This document shows positions 43,140-51,713 of a DNA stretch of 56,593 nt, in pieces. Position 1 is the stretch's first letter, and every line of letters begins with the position of its first letter. The DNA is from a bacterium 210917-SL.2.15 (GTDB lineage Bacteria > Bacillota > Clostridia > Oscillospirales > Oscillospiraceae): contig JAJCJC010000017.1 in the NCBI GenBank assembly GCA_020555605.1, forward strand, positions 1 to 56,593, given 5' to 3'. A program made the translations under genes and the position numbers. The notes below the pieces were generated by a model that saw nothing but the letters and a program-made list of their open reading frames with translations, searched no databases and was not told the origin of the DNA.

Positions 43140-44167
43140 CAGATTTCACCTCCAATCCGCTTGTAGGCAAGCTCGGTGTATTCAGGGTTCAGCTCTATGC
43201 CCACGAAATGACGCCCCATCTGTGAGGCAACCATGCCGGTTGTGCCGCTTCCCATAAAGGGGTCAAGCACAATGCCGCCTTCTGGACAACCGGCGAGAAG
43301 ACAGGTTTCAACCAGCTTTGGAGGGTAGGCGGCATAGTGACCGCCCTTGAAGGGGACGGTGTTGATCTTCCAGACATCGCGCTTGTTGCGGAGCGGATTG
43401 ATGTCACTGTCCTTGATCTCACCATGCTCACGGGGGCGGTTGATGGACTGCGGCTGAGGCTGACCGGGAACGGGCTTGCCGTATTTGTTGCCGCCCTTCA
43501 TGCCGCGCTTGAGGCGTTCTGCCGTTGCGGGAGCAATCGGCTCTGAGATCGCCTTGTAGTCGAAGAAATACTTTTTCGACTTGGAGAACAGGAAAATATG
43601 CTCATAGCAGCGGGCACAGCGGTCTTTCACACTCTCCGGCATGGGGTTGTCCTTCATCCAGATGATGTCGTTGCGCAGATACCAGCCGGTATCGCGGAGG
43701 GCAAAAGCCAGCATCCACGGAATACCGATCATGTCCTTCGGCTTGCAGCCCTCAACCTTGTTGTTGAGAGCCACAGCCTGACCGTTTCTGCCGTAGGGGT
43801 TCTTCGGGTCAATGAAATCTCCCTGATTGCCCTTTCCAGCGTAGGTGTCCGAGATGTTCAGCCAGAGCGTACCATCCGGACGCAAAACGCGCCTGACTTC
43901 GGTAAACACTTCCGTCAGGCGCGAGATATATTCCTTCGGCGTTGTCTCTCTGCCGATCTGAGCATCCATGCCGTAATCACGGAGCGCGTAATACGGAGGG
44001 GACGTCACACAGCAATGAACGCTGTCATCGGGCAGAGTTTTCAGGATTTCAAGGCAATCGCCGGTATGAATGATGTCAAGTTGTATGGTGGTGTACCTCC
44101 TGTTCTGTTGGATTTGTGTTTCCATTGAAATGTTGGATGTAAAACCCGACAACATTTCAATGGGCAT
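43139..44167 (-). CDS. DNA methyltransferase, beta class (N4-cytosine or N6-adenine)
   Basis: The 342-residue protein has catalytic motif IV TSPPYY (about residues 54-59) before the SAM-binding motif DPFMGSGTTG near the C-terminus, the order of beta-class DNA methyltransferases. No restriction enzyme is adjacent, so it is an orphan that may protect transferred DNA. The start at 44167 overlaps the previous stop by 1 nt. Two inner ATGs (44155, 44125) lie within a hairpin (44122-44163), so the true start is uncertain; the first 30 residues look poorly conserved. Confidence 0.88.
   Translation of the reverse strand: MPIEMLSGFTSNISMETQIQQNRRYTTIQLDIIHTGDCLEILKTLPDDSVHCCVTSPPYYALRDYGMDAQIGRETTPKEYISRLTEVFTEVRRVLRPDGTLWLNISDTYAGKGNQGDFIDPKNPYGRNGQAVALNNKVEGCKPKDMIGIPWMLAFALRDTGWYLRNDIIWMKDNPMPESVKDRCARCYEHIFLFSKSKKYFFDYKAISEPIAPATAERLKRGMKGGNKYGKPVPGQPQPQSINRPREHGEIKDSDINPLRNKRDVWKINTVPFKGGHYAAYPPKLVETCLLAGCPEGGIVLDPFMGSGTTGMVASQMGRHFVGIELNPEYTELAYKRIGGEI
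44122..44163. repeat. 14-bp perfect inverted repeat at the methyltransferase start
   Basis: CCATTGAAATGTTG (44122-44135) and CAACATTTCAATGG (44150-44163) are perfect arms around a 14-nt loop. They cover the first codons of the methyltransferase gene. It could be an operator for autoregulation or an mRNA hairpin controlling translation. A strong AGGAGGT (minus strand, 44095-44101) lies just after it. Confidence 0.8.
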
Positions 44168-44766
44168 CAGTCGGAGTAATACTCGTCCGGCTCGTAATCC
44201 TCATCTTCCGTGAAGTCCTCGTCGAGATCGTCAATCTCGTCCGCCCAACGGTCGAAGATTACCTCGGCTTCCTTAGCCGCCTCACGATAGAGGCTCAGGC
44301 GGTTCTTCTCAAAGGCAGCAAAAGCAGGGACGAACTTGCCGAACTCGCGGATTGCCTTCGCATCCTGCGTGCGCATATCTGCGACGCACTGAATGATTTC
44401 GGACATCGTGAGCAGATCGTCGATCATCAGATCATACCTGTCCTTGGGGATAGATACGGCTTCATCATCCGCCGCGTCAGCGAAAGGGGTATTCTCGTCG
44501 CTGTTGCTGCTTTCGGGAACATCAACCTTGAAGTAGAAGCCGATCATATCCACAGATACCTTGATCATAATCTGACGCGCTTCCTTGACCTTTTCATCGA
44601 TGTCCTCCCTCACATGGAGGTAGGCGCGGTGATGCTTCTTGAGGTCGCTTTCCAGTCGGATCAGATCGGTCAGCTCCCACAGAGCCTTAAACAGCGCGGA
44701 GGTGTTCTCTCCGTATTCGATAGCGTCCGCATAGGGAATGGTAATCATCTTGTTGTTCATATTCAA
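44167..44766 (-). CDS. Hypothetical acidic protein
   Basis: The 199-residue protein is helical and ends in a very acidic stretch (DEDFTEDEDYEPDEYYSD). No membrane segment or known motif is visible. AGGAGG lies 10 nt before the ATG. It separates virB4 from the methyltransferase gene, and could be a partner of either. Confidence 0.6.
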   Translation of the reverse strand: MNMNNKMITIPYADAIEYGENTSALFKALWELTDLIRLESDLKKHHRAYLHVREDIDEKVKEARQIMIKVSVDMIGFYFKVDVPESSNSDENTPFADAADDEAVSIPKDRYDLMIDDLLTMSEIIQCVADMRTQDAKAIREFGKFVPAFAAFEKNRLSLYREAAKEAEVIFDRWADEIDDLDEDFTEDEDYEPDEYYSD

Positions 44767-44777
44767 AAATCCTCCTA

Positions 44778-47210
44778 TCAGTTCTGTACGGTTTCTTCTA
44801 AGCGGGTGGTCATGATGCGGTAAAGCTGGGTGTCCTTCGGGAAATCGTCCTTGAAGGGAACGATGGTCGAGCCATAGAAGATCAGCCCCTCACCGGCATT
44901 GGAATTGGTGATGTAGTTCTGCTGGCTGGGCGAGATATTCAACGCCTTCGAGAGAATCTGCCGGTCTCCGGATGCCTGATTCAGAAGGTAGACAAAATCC
45001 GAGTTTTCAAAGATGTTCTCCACCTCGCGGGACGCAAGCAGATCCTTGACGTTCTGGGTAATGCCGGTCGGAATGCCGCCCCATTTTCTGAAACGCTTCC
45101 AGATTTCTACGCTGTATGCGGCGGTCTGTTCCTCTTTCAGCAAAAGGTGGAACTCGTCCATGTAGTAGCGAGTTGCCTTGTGCTGGGCGCGGTTGATGGT
45201 AACTCTGTTCCAAACCTGATCCTGCACAATCAGCATACCGAGCTTCTTGAGCTGCTTGCCGAGTTCGCGGATGTCATAGCAGACGAAGCGATTGTTGACA
45301 TCCACATTCGTTCTGTGATTGAAGACATTCAGAGAGCCGTGAACATAGATTTCAAGGGCAGTTGCGATGCGCTGTGCCTCCGGTTCCTTCTGATTTCTCA
45401 GAATGTTGTAGAGGTCTTCGAGGATCGGCATTTTCTCCGGCTTGGGGTCTGCAAGGAACTCCTGATAGACCATGCGAACACTGCGGTCAATGATGGTCTT
45501 CTCAACCGGCTGCAAGCCGTCCTTGCCGCCGACAATCAGCTCACACATGGAGAGGATGAAGTCGGATTTCAGCGTCAGCGGGTTTTCCTCTTCGGAGTAG
45601 TTCGTGTTGATGTCCAGCGGATTGATGTAATCCGTGCTGACCGGCGAAATGCGGATGACCTGACCACCGAGCTTCTGCACGAGGGGGAAATACTCGGCTT
45701 CGGGGTCGCAGACGATGATGTCATCCTCCGTGATGAGGAAGGCGTTCGTCATTTCGCGCTTGGCGGAGAAGGACTTACCGGAACCGGGTGTACCCAAGAT
45801 CAGCCCGTTGGGGTTCTTGAGCTGCTTGCGGTCTACCATGATCATGTTGTTGGACAGCGCATTCAACCCATAGTAGAGAGCTTCGCCGCCCTGAAAAAGC
45901 TCCTGCGTGGTGAACGGCACGAAAACCGCTGTGCTGGAAGTGGTCAGTCCGCGTTCGATCTCCACCTGATTGATGCCGATAGGCAGAGAGGACATCAGCC
46001 CTTCCTCCTGCTGAAAATCAAGACGCTTGAGCGCACAGTTATACTTTTGGGCAATGGCGGCGGTCTGGAACACCGCGTTTTCGAGCTTCTGGCGGTTGGT
46101 TGCCGTATTCATGATGAGGATGGTCACAAGGAACAGTCTCTCATTGCGGGTCTGGAGATCCTGCAACAGACGCTTTGCCTCACCGCCGAAGGTGGCAAGA
46201 TCGGATGGGATGATGTCCATATCGTAGCCGGAGCGGACTGCCTTTTTCTGCTCTTCGATCTTCATCTTGTCGAGGTCGGTGATCTTCGACTTGATGCTCT
46301 TGATTGCCTTCGCCTGGTCAATCGTCCGGATATGAAAATTGACCGTGATGTTGCTGTCCATCTCAAGGAAGTCGGCAAGCATACGGTCATTGAGTTCCGG
46401 CGCGAGGATTTGCAGGAAGCTCACCGCGCCGATGGTTCTGCCCATCTTGAAGCACTTGCCTTCACGGAAGTCAAAGGAAGTGGGCGCGATGAAGTCCTTC
46501 GTGCTGAGTCCCGTCCGGGCAACCATGTCAAAGGAAAAGCGGAACGGCTCATTGGTGTCCATGTTGAACACATCATGAAGCACTTTCAGCCGCTCGTAGC
46601 CGGACAGTGGCTCGGTTTTCACACCGAGGGTTTTGAAGTTGTTGAGAATATCGGTTTCAATGCGTTCGAGCTTCGGCTTTGCCGTGCGGAGGGAGTCCGC
46701 CTCAATGCCGAAGGTGATGTACTTCCTCTTGACCAATCCGTTGTTGCCCTTGGTGAGCTGGCTTTGCAGCATACCGGAATACTCGGAGCGGATGTCGTTG
46801 AAGGCGTCCTCCTGTGCCGGAATGTTGATGCGCTTGCGGAACTCATTGAGGCTTGCCTTCTGATTGATGAAGGAGAGCTGGACGAAAATCGAGCTGTCGA
46901 AGTAGTTCAGAAAGTCGCACCAGTTCTCAAAGATGGCAGTTTTGTCCTCGTTCTGCGCAAGCTGGTAGTTGATGTCCTCAAAGGCGATGGACTTCGTGTA
47001 GAGGCGGCTGTTCACCTTGCAAATACCGTCACGGCACATCTCCACATAGGGGATGGTCTGCTGGGCGGACTTGCGGACTTTCTTTGCCTTCCTGTCCTTT
47101 TTCTTCTGCATGACGATTCGCTTCTTTTCCTGAGCGGAAAGGGCATCGCCGTAAACGACGCCGTTCTTGACGGTCATCTTAGGCTTTGCCTTTGCTGTGC
47201 TGTTGTTCAA
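44778..47210 (-). CDS. virB4: VirB4-like T4SS ATPase
   Basis: The 810-residue protein powers assembly of the conjugation channel. It has Walker A GTPGSGKSFS (about residue 470-480) and Walker B-type YMDEFHLLL later. The N-terminal half (about 1-420) is the VirB4/TraE-like domain. The start is TTG (47210) with AGGAGG 9 nt upstream; the gene overlaps prgI by 32 bp. Its size and place between PrgI and the hydrolase fit Tn1549-like elements. Confidence 0.94.
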   Translation of the reverse strand: MNNSTAKAKPKMTVKNGVVYGDALSAQEKKRIVMQKKKDRKAKKVRKSAQQTIPYVEMCRDGICKVNSRLYTKSIAFEDINYQLAQNEDKTAIFENWCDFLNYFDSSIFVQLSFINQKASLNEFRKRINIPAQEDAFNDIRSEYSGMLQSQLTKGNNGLVKRKYITFGIEADSLRTAKPKLERIETDILNNFKTLGVKTEPLSGYERLKVLHDVFNMDTNEPFRFSFDMVARTGLSTKDFIAPTSFDFREGKCFKMGRTIGAVSFLQILAPELNDRMLADFLEMDSNITVNFHIRTIDQAKAIKSIKSKITDLDKMKIEEQKKAVRSGYDMDIIPSDLATFGGEAKRLLQDLQTRNERLFLVTILIMNTATNRQKLENAVFQTAAIAQKYNCALKRLDFQQEEGLMSSLPIGINQVEIERGLTTSSTAVFVPFTTQELFQGGEALYYGLNALSNNMIMVDRKQLKNPNGLILGTPGSGKSFSAKREMTNAFLITEDDIIVCDPEAEYFPLVQKLGGQVIRISPVSTDYINPLDINTNYSEEENPLTLKSDFILSMCELIVGGKDGLQPVEKTIIDRSVRMVYQEFLADPKPEKMPILEDLYNILRNQKEPEAQRIATALEIYVHGSLNVFNHRTNVDVNNRFVCYDIRELGKQLKKLGMLIVQDQVWNRVTINRAQHKATRYYMDEFHLLLKEEQTAAYSVEIWKRFRKWGGIPTGITQNVKDLLASREVENIFENSDFVYLLNQASGDRQILSKALNISPSQQNYITNSNAGEGLIFYGSTIVPFKDDFPKDTQLYRIMTTRLEETVQN

Positions 47211-47559
47211 GCTGCAATTCCTCCTGTTCTTTGATTTTCTGCTGAATTTCAGCGTAGAGATTGTTTGTGCGATAGGGACGCACCTTGTCCCGGATAAACA
47301 TGGACTGTACGATGTGGTACAGATACTTTTCGGCGGGCTGTCCGTCCTTCTCGTAAAGCGCGAAGAAGATGAACGGGAGCATGATAACCACCATCAGCAT
47401 TGCCGCCGTAGACAAGTCGAGATGCGCCTTCGCCAGAAAGAAGATCGGGACACCGACTGCCGCAGCGATGGAAAAACAAATGAGCTGCCGCTTGGTCAGG
47501 TTGAACATGACCTTCGTTTTGACGCGGTTAAGATCCTTCGGGACCGGAACAAATGCCAT
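47179..47559 (-). CDS. PrgI-family T4SS membrane protein
   Basis: The 126-residue protein begins AFVPVPKDLNRVKTKVMFNL and has two membrane segments (about residues 24-44 and 50-72), then a basic and glutamine-rich tail, the PrgI/VirB3-like layout. ATG 47559 has AGGAGG 8 nt upstream. It lies immediately before virB4 and overlaps it, the usual VirB3-VirB4 arrangement. Confidence 0.88.
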   Translation of the reverse strand: MAFVPVPKDLNRVKTKVMFNLTKRQLICFSIAAAVGVPIFFLAKAHLDLSTAAMLMVVIMLPFIFFALYEKDGQPAEKYLYHIVQSMFIRDKVRPYRTNNLYAEIQQKIKEQEELQLEQQHSKGKA

Positions 47560-48016
47560 TGACTGTTTCCTCCTTTCTAAGCTGCTTTTCATAGCGCAGC
47601 TTCATTTGTGCGGGATATTGATCCTCCTTCGGCTGACGCTTGCCCGTCCAGCGAAGTCCACCCGCTTTGCCTTGACAAATCCAGCCGGAAGCCCGAAGGC
47701 TTGCACCGTTTTCACTTTCCAGCGTGTAGGTGATGATGCGCTTATAGCCCATAGCCGCAGCAGCTCTTGCCGCCGCGCCGTAGAGAAAGCTGCAAGCGTT
47801 CTTCGCCCCGTTGGTGCATAGCCTTGTGACCTCCAATGTGAAGCCGTCATCCAGATACCGGCTGACGGGACGCCCGGCGATGATTACGCCGACCAGCTCA
47901 CCGTCTGCTTCACAGCCGATGGAAAACTTGTGACCGGCAACCGGCTTGTGATGTCGGTGATACTTCCGGACATACTCGTTGGCGTCACGAAGAGAGATGG
48001 GTTTTAGCCGCAGCAT
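47528..48016 (-). CDS. XF1762-like (GNAT-like) protein
   Basis: The 162-residue protein resembles the XF1762 family of mobile elements: NEYVRKYHRHHKPVAGHKFS at the start, GVIIAGRPVSRYLDDG and YTLESENGASLRASGW. The fold looks like an N-acetyltransferase, with VTRLCTNGAKNACSFLYGAA as the likely cofactor loop. ATG 48016 has GGAGG 7 nt upstream. It overlaps prgI and the MT-A70 gene. The substrate is unknown. Confidence 0.75.
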   Translation of the reverse strand: MLRLKPISLRDANEYVRKYHRHHKPVAGHKFSIGCEADGELVGVIIAGRPVSRYLDDGFTLEVTRLCTNGAKNACSFLYGAAARAAAAMGYKRIITYTLESENGASLRASGWICQGKAGGLRWTGKRQPKEDQYPAQMKLRYEKQLRKEETVNGICSGPEGS

Positions 48017-48573
48017 GGTGTTTCCTCCATAGGAAGATGAGCCGTGCATTCGACCTCGTTGCCCCAAACGTCCCAGCCTTCGGGAGACTGACGGGCAAAA
48101 AGCTCTACGCGGGGAATGTCTCCCATGAGCCGAACAATGCGTTCCCGCGCCTCATCCGGCTTTTTGGAATGCTCTTCGATGTGGCTGAGGATGACCTGAC
48201 GCACACCGGCGTCAACTCGCTTCGGGTGTCCCTTCGTGGCAAGGATGCAGATTTCCGCGTTTGCCCTTGTCCAATACCCCATGCCGGTGAAGAGGTCATC
48301 GTTCTTGCGGTTTTGCTTCACCCATACAAAAGCCACGGTCTTATAAGAAAAGCCCCATGCCGTCAGCACTTCGAGTGCTTCACAGAGGCATGGGAACGTG
48401 ATCCAGAGAAACAGAGCGCAGTCCTTAGCGGCAAGCTCACCGACAGGAAGTGCCTTGATGTCTTCAATGCACATTGTCGGGTAGTGGCTTTCCGCCGACC
48501 GTCCCTGTCCCTTCTTGGAGTAAGTCCGATACGCCCAAGGGGGATCGGCGTAGATGATGCTGTACTTCTTCAT
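48004..48573 (-). CDS. MT-A70 family DNA/RNA adenine methyltransferase
   Basis: The 189-residue protein has the catalytic motif DPPW at residues 9-12 (SIIYADPPWAY) and the MT-A70 blocks ALFLWITFPCLCEALEVL and NAEICILATKG. MT-A70 proteins of phages and ICEs are adenine-N6 methyltransferases. ATG 48573 has AAGGAGG 8 nt upstream. It is the second orphan methyltransferase of the operon. Confidence 0.88.
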   Translation of the reverse strand: MKKYSIIYADPPWAYRTYSKKGQGRSAESHYPTMCIEDIKALPVGELAAKDCALFLWITFPCLCEALEVLTAWGFSYKTVAFVWVKQNRKNDDLFTGMGYWTRANAEICILATKGHPKRVDAGVRQVILSHIEEHSKKPDEARERIVRLMGDIPRVELFARQSPEGWDVWGNEVECTAHLPMEETPCCG

Positions 48574-48586
48574 GCTGCCGACCTCC

Positions 48587-49456
48587 TTAGTGCGCATGGA
48601 AGATGGATTTTGCAAGGCTTCCGGTCTTGAACAGTGAGAAGCACAGAATAACCGTGTACGCTGCCACAGAGAACAGAGCCGAATGAATGTTGTCTGCGAT
48701 GATCATGCCGTTGATCAGCACCGCATAGATGCCGACGCAGACCATGATGAGAAAGCCCTGAAATGCCAAAGCGAACAAGCCTTTCAGATAGTTCGTGCCG
48801 ATGCTGCCCCATTCGCGGTTGCTCATGGTTGCGATGGGAATAGGCGCAATGCTCACGGTGCAGTAAATCTCGATCATGCGCCCGTAGAGAATGACCGTAA
48901 TGAGGATCGCCATGATTTTGAGGCACAGGCTGATCAGAAGCGTTTCTATTGACAGACCGAGCAGTTCTCCGACGCCCATGTTCTCCATGCCGGTACGCAT
49001 CTGCGCAATCGTCGCGTCAATGTCAATGCTGGTGTTGCCGTGGATTACTCCGGCTGCACCGGAAACTACGTTCTGCCCGATGTCGAATACTGCCATCACG
49101 ATGTCAAAGGTGTGCGTCACGAGGTAGATCGCCACAGCCGCCTTGAAAAACCACTTGAAGAACATCCAAGTGTCCATGTCATGAAGGTTGTTTTTCTCGG
49201 TGATCATGGAAATCAGCTCGTAGCACAAAACGAAGGTGATGATGATACCAGCGATGGGGACTATCACGTTTTCGGATAGTCCCCGGATCATCTGGTACAC
49301 GCCGCCGTTCCAGCCGGACGGAGTTTGCCCGACCTCGGCGGCAATCGTTCCTACCTTCTCGTTGACATCGGTGAACATATTGGTCAGGTTGCTCTCGATC
49401 CATCCGATCAGCATATCCTTGAGAGCTTGTTCGATCTTTTCTAAAATGCTGCCCAA
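48587..49456 (-). CDS. VirB6/TrbL-like T4SS membrane protein
   Basis: The 289-residue protein has about six membrane segments, including VIVPIAGIIITFVLCYELI, FFKWFFKAAVAIYLVTHTF, LLISLCLKIMAILITVILYG and FLIMVCVGIYAVLINGMII, with the conserved SIAPIPIATM block. It is the inner-membrane channel protein of the transfer machine. The start is TTG (49456), with GGGTGGTG before it. It follows the Maff2 genes as in Tn1549-like elements. Confidence 0.88.
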   Translation of the reverse strand: MGSILEKIEQALKDMLIGWIESNLTNMFTDVNEKVGTIAAEVGQTPSGWNGGVYQMIRGLSENVIVPIAGIIITFVLCYELISMITEKNNLHDMDTWMFFKWFFKAAVAIYLVTHTFDIVMAVFDIGQNVVSGAAGVIHGNTSIDIDATIAQMRTGMENMGVGELLGLSIETLLISLCLKIMAILITVILYGRMIEIYCTVSIAPIPIATMSNREWGSIGTNYLKGLFALAFQGFLIMVCVGIYAVLINGMIIADNIHSALFSVAAYTVILCFSLFKTGSLAKSIFHAH

Positions 49457-49495
49457 TATTTCACCACCCTTCGGTTAAGCTGGGCTTGCCGTGGA

Positions 49496-49711
49496 TTAGC
49501 CGAACAAACCGGAGAGCAGGGGGATGAGGGTCGTGCCGATCAGCACCACACCGCCGCCAGCCATGAGCTGCTTGATACCCTGAGATTTAGCCGCAGGATT
49601 ATCGTTTCCGTAGCCTTCCATGAGGTTAATAACACCCCACACTGCGAGACCCGCACCGAGGGCGATAACAAGCGTCTGGAGAACCGTAACTGCCTGATTG
49701 ATAAATGCCAT
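49496..49711 (-). CDS. Maff2-family small membrane protein, copy 1
   Basis: The 71-residue protein has two hydrophobic segments (about 10-30 and 51-68) around a hydrophilic turn (EGYGNDNPAAKSQG), a layout like VirB2/TrbC pilins. It is the Maff2 family of clostridial ICEs. Its sequence is identical to copy 2 although the genes differ at about 19 of 216 bases by eye. AAGGAGG precedes the ATG. Confidence 0.88.
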   Translation of the reverse strand: MAFINQAVTVLQTLVIALGAGLAVWGVINLMEGYGNDNPAAKSQGIKQLMAGGGVVLIGTTLIPLLSGLFG

Positions 49712-49748
49712 ACTTGAATTTCCTCCTTAAATCGTTGGTGAATTGTGA

Positions 49749-49778
49749 GGGGCGAGTGCCTTTTCCAGCACCCGCCCC
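49749..49778 (-). other. Hairpin between the two Maff2 genes
   Basis: GGGGCG-a-GTGC and GCAC-c-CGCCCC pair with a short loop. No T-run follows on either strand, so it more likely sets transcript stability or partial stop between the copies than full termination. Confidence 0.5.
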
Positions 49779-49805
49779 GATGGTTACTTCTGTGCGGCTG
49801 TCGGA

Positions 49806-50021
49806 TTAACCGAACAGACCGGAGAGCAGAGGGATGAGTGTCGTGCCGATCAGCACCACGCCGCCGCCAGCCATGAGCTGCTTAATGCCCTGAGATTTAG
49901 CCGCCGGATTGTCGTTGCCGTAGCCTTCCATGAGGTTGATAACACCCCACACCGCGAGACCGGCACCGAGGGCGATAACGAGCGTCTGAAGAACCGTGAC
50001 AGCCTGATTGATGAAAGCCAT
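49806..50021 (-). CDS. Maff2-family small membrane protein, copy 2
   Basis: The protein equals copy 1 residue for residue (71 residues, two membrane segments). ATG 50021 has AAGGAGG 7 nt upstream; the longer open frame before it runs into the IS110 end. Many silent differences between copies show that both have been kept under selection. It is the first gene after the IS110 insertion on the minus strand. Confidence 0.88.
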   Translation of the reverse strand: MAFINQAVTVLQTLVIALGAGLAVWGVINLMEGYGNDNPAAKSQGIKQLMAGGGVVLIGTTLIPLLSGLFG

Positions 50022-50089
50022 AGATTTTCCTCCTTGATTTGAAAAAGATTGGTTGTGTATTTTTGAAAATGGGCATAAAACTTCATGCC

Positions 50090-51620
50090 GCATTACATGC
50101 TTGCACCACGATGAATGAAAACCAGGTGCAGCAGGCAGGACAGCATGGTAAAATATAGATGCACGGCACAAGATCGGCTTTTTTTGCCGCTATGAGCGCG
50201 CGCATAAAACTGGTTTTGCTCTCCTGTTGAACCACAAATTGTCCCAGCCAAACGGCAGTAAAGGACGTATAGCAAAATAATCGCTTTTAGGAGAGCGCGC
50301 CGTGACAACTTTTGTGGGAGTGTAGGGCTATGGAAGTTGTCTATCGGTGTTGTTGTGGGATTGATGTGCATAAGAAGATCATCGTGGCCTGTTTGAATCA
50401 GGGCGGAGAGCAGAGCCTGCGTGAATTCGGCACAACGACCAGCGAAATCAAGTCTTTGGCAACCTGGCTCACAGAATCAGGCTGTGAAATAATTGCCATG
50501 GAAAGCACGGGCGTATTTTGGAAACCACTGTATAACCTGTTTGAGCTGATGGATTTGGATGCCATAGTTGTCAATGCGGCGCACATGAAAGCACTGCCCG
50601 GACGTAAGACAGATGTGAAAGACGCAGAATGGATCGCGGATCTGCTCCGCCACGGACTGCTGAAAGCAAGTTATATCCCCAGCCGGGAACAGCGGGAGCT
50701 ACGTGAAATTACCCGTTACCGAAAAAGCCTGACAGAGGAACGGTGCAGAGAAACCAACCGTCTACAAAAGATTCTGGAAGGCGCCAACATCAAATTGGAC
50801 TCTGTGGTCAAAGACATCAACGGAAAGAGTGCCAGAAAGCTGTTGGAAAAGATCATTGAAGATGATGTCCCAACCAGTGAGGAGGAAATATCCAAGATGA
50901 TCCACGGGCGGATGCGCTCCAAGCTGGGACAACTTGTGACGGCCATTGAGGGAATCACTACACCGCTTCAAAGAAAGCTGCTGGCACAGGTCATAGACCA
51001 TATCGACGATTTGAATAGACGTATTGCCGACTTGGACAAACTAGTTCAGGATTACATGGATGAATATGAAGCGGCAATTACTGCTCTTTGCGATATTCCT
51101 GGCATCGCCCGGCGCAGCGCCGAGGTGATTCTGGCGGAAATTGGTCTGGATATGAGCAGATTTCCCAGTGCTGCCCATCTTTGTTCCTGGGCTGGGGTTT
51201 GTCCTGGCAACTGCCAGAGCGCGGGACGGCGAAAGCACGGAAAAACGACAAAAGGAAACAAGCCGCTCAAGACGATTTTGACCCAATGCGCAAAATCTGC
51301 ACGTTCTGTAAAAGGGTCTTATTTCTCGGCGCAATACCAGCGGATCGCAGCAAGGCGAGGCAAGAACCGTGCTACACTTGCAGTCGCTCATTCCATGTTA
51401 ATCGCCATATACCACATGCTTAGAAACAACGTGCCATTTCGTGATTTGGGCTCTGACTATTACGATTCTTTTAATAGGGACAGAAAAATACATGGTTACC
51501 TGAAACGCCTGAAAGCACTGGGCTGGGAACCTGATGCCCTGCCCGGTTCCGCCTGAACCAACAACTTATACTGTCCTTTAGTCTGCCCTCTGGGCGGGCT
51601 GGGTCGTTGCGCCCTTCTGG
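50090..51620 (+). mobile_element. IS110-family insertion sequence (edges approximate)
   Basis: The transposase gene with about 240 bp of gene-free DNA on its left and 60 bp on its right fits an IS110-family element, which lacks clear terminal inverted repeats and target duplications, so the edges are estimates. It lies opposite in direction to, and inside, the conjugation operon between virD4 and maff2. The left gene-free part (50022-50329) is where this family encodes its bridge RNA; a TTTTTTT-loop hairpin (CGGC/GCCG) is seen near 50175-50190. Confidence 0.7.
50330..51556 (+). CDS. IS110-family transposase (bridge-RNA recombinase)
   Basis: The 408-residue recombinase has an N-terminal RuvC-like DEDD domain (GIDVHKK, MESTGVFW, TDVKDAEWIADLL) and a C-terminal Tnp20 domain with the catalytic serine region (CPGNCQSAGRRKHGKTTKGN). 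A coiled coil lies between. ATG 50330 follows GGGAG. IS110 enzymes use a bridge RNA from the left end to pick donor and target DNA. All key residues seem present, so it may be active. Confidence 0.93.
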   Translation: MEVVYRCCCGIDVHKKIIVACLNQGGEQSLREFGTTTSEIKSLATWLTESGCEIIAMESTGVFWKPLYNLFELMDLDAIVVNAAHMKALPGRKTDVKDAEWIADLLRHGLLKASYIPSREQRELREITRYRKSLTEERCRETNRLQKILEGANIKLDSVVKDINGKSARKLLEKIIEDDVPTSEEEISKMIHGRMRSKLGQLVTAIEGITTPLQRKLLAQVIDHIDDLNRRIADLDKLVQDYMDEYEAAITALCDIPGIARRSAEVILAEIGLDMSRFPSAAHLCSWAGVCPGNCQSAGRRKHGKTTKGNKPLKTILTQCAKSARSVKGSYFSAQYQRIAARRGKNRATLAVAHSMLIAIYHMLRNNVPFRDLGSDYYDSFNRDRKIHGYLKRLKALGWEPDALPGSA

Positions 51621-51644
51621 GGGAAGGTTTTCATAACAAAAAAG

Positions 51645-51713
51645 AAGCCCCGTCGCTGTTCTGCTTTGGGAGCCATCAGGCTTTACCCACTGCGCAGTGC
51701 AGCGACGGGGCTT
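51645..51713 (-). terminator. Terminator overlapping the virD4 stop
   Basis: AAGCCCCGTCGCTG (51645-51658) and CAGCGACGGGGCTT (51700-51713) are perfect 14-bp arms; an inner palindrome CACTGCGCAGTG lies at 51688-51699. On the minus strand CTTTTTTG follows. The first arm abuts the virD4 stop codon. It should stop much of the transcript before the Maff2 and VirB6 genes. Part or all of it may have come with the IS110 insertion. Confidence 0.75.

Noticed and set aside
45147..47234. A 695-codon open frame antisense to virB4
   Set aside because: It is a shadow of virB4 with low-complexity L/V/D composition and no domain.
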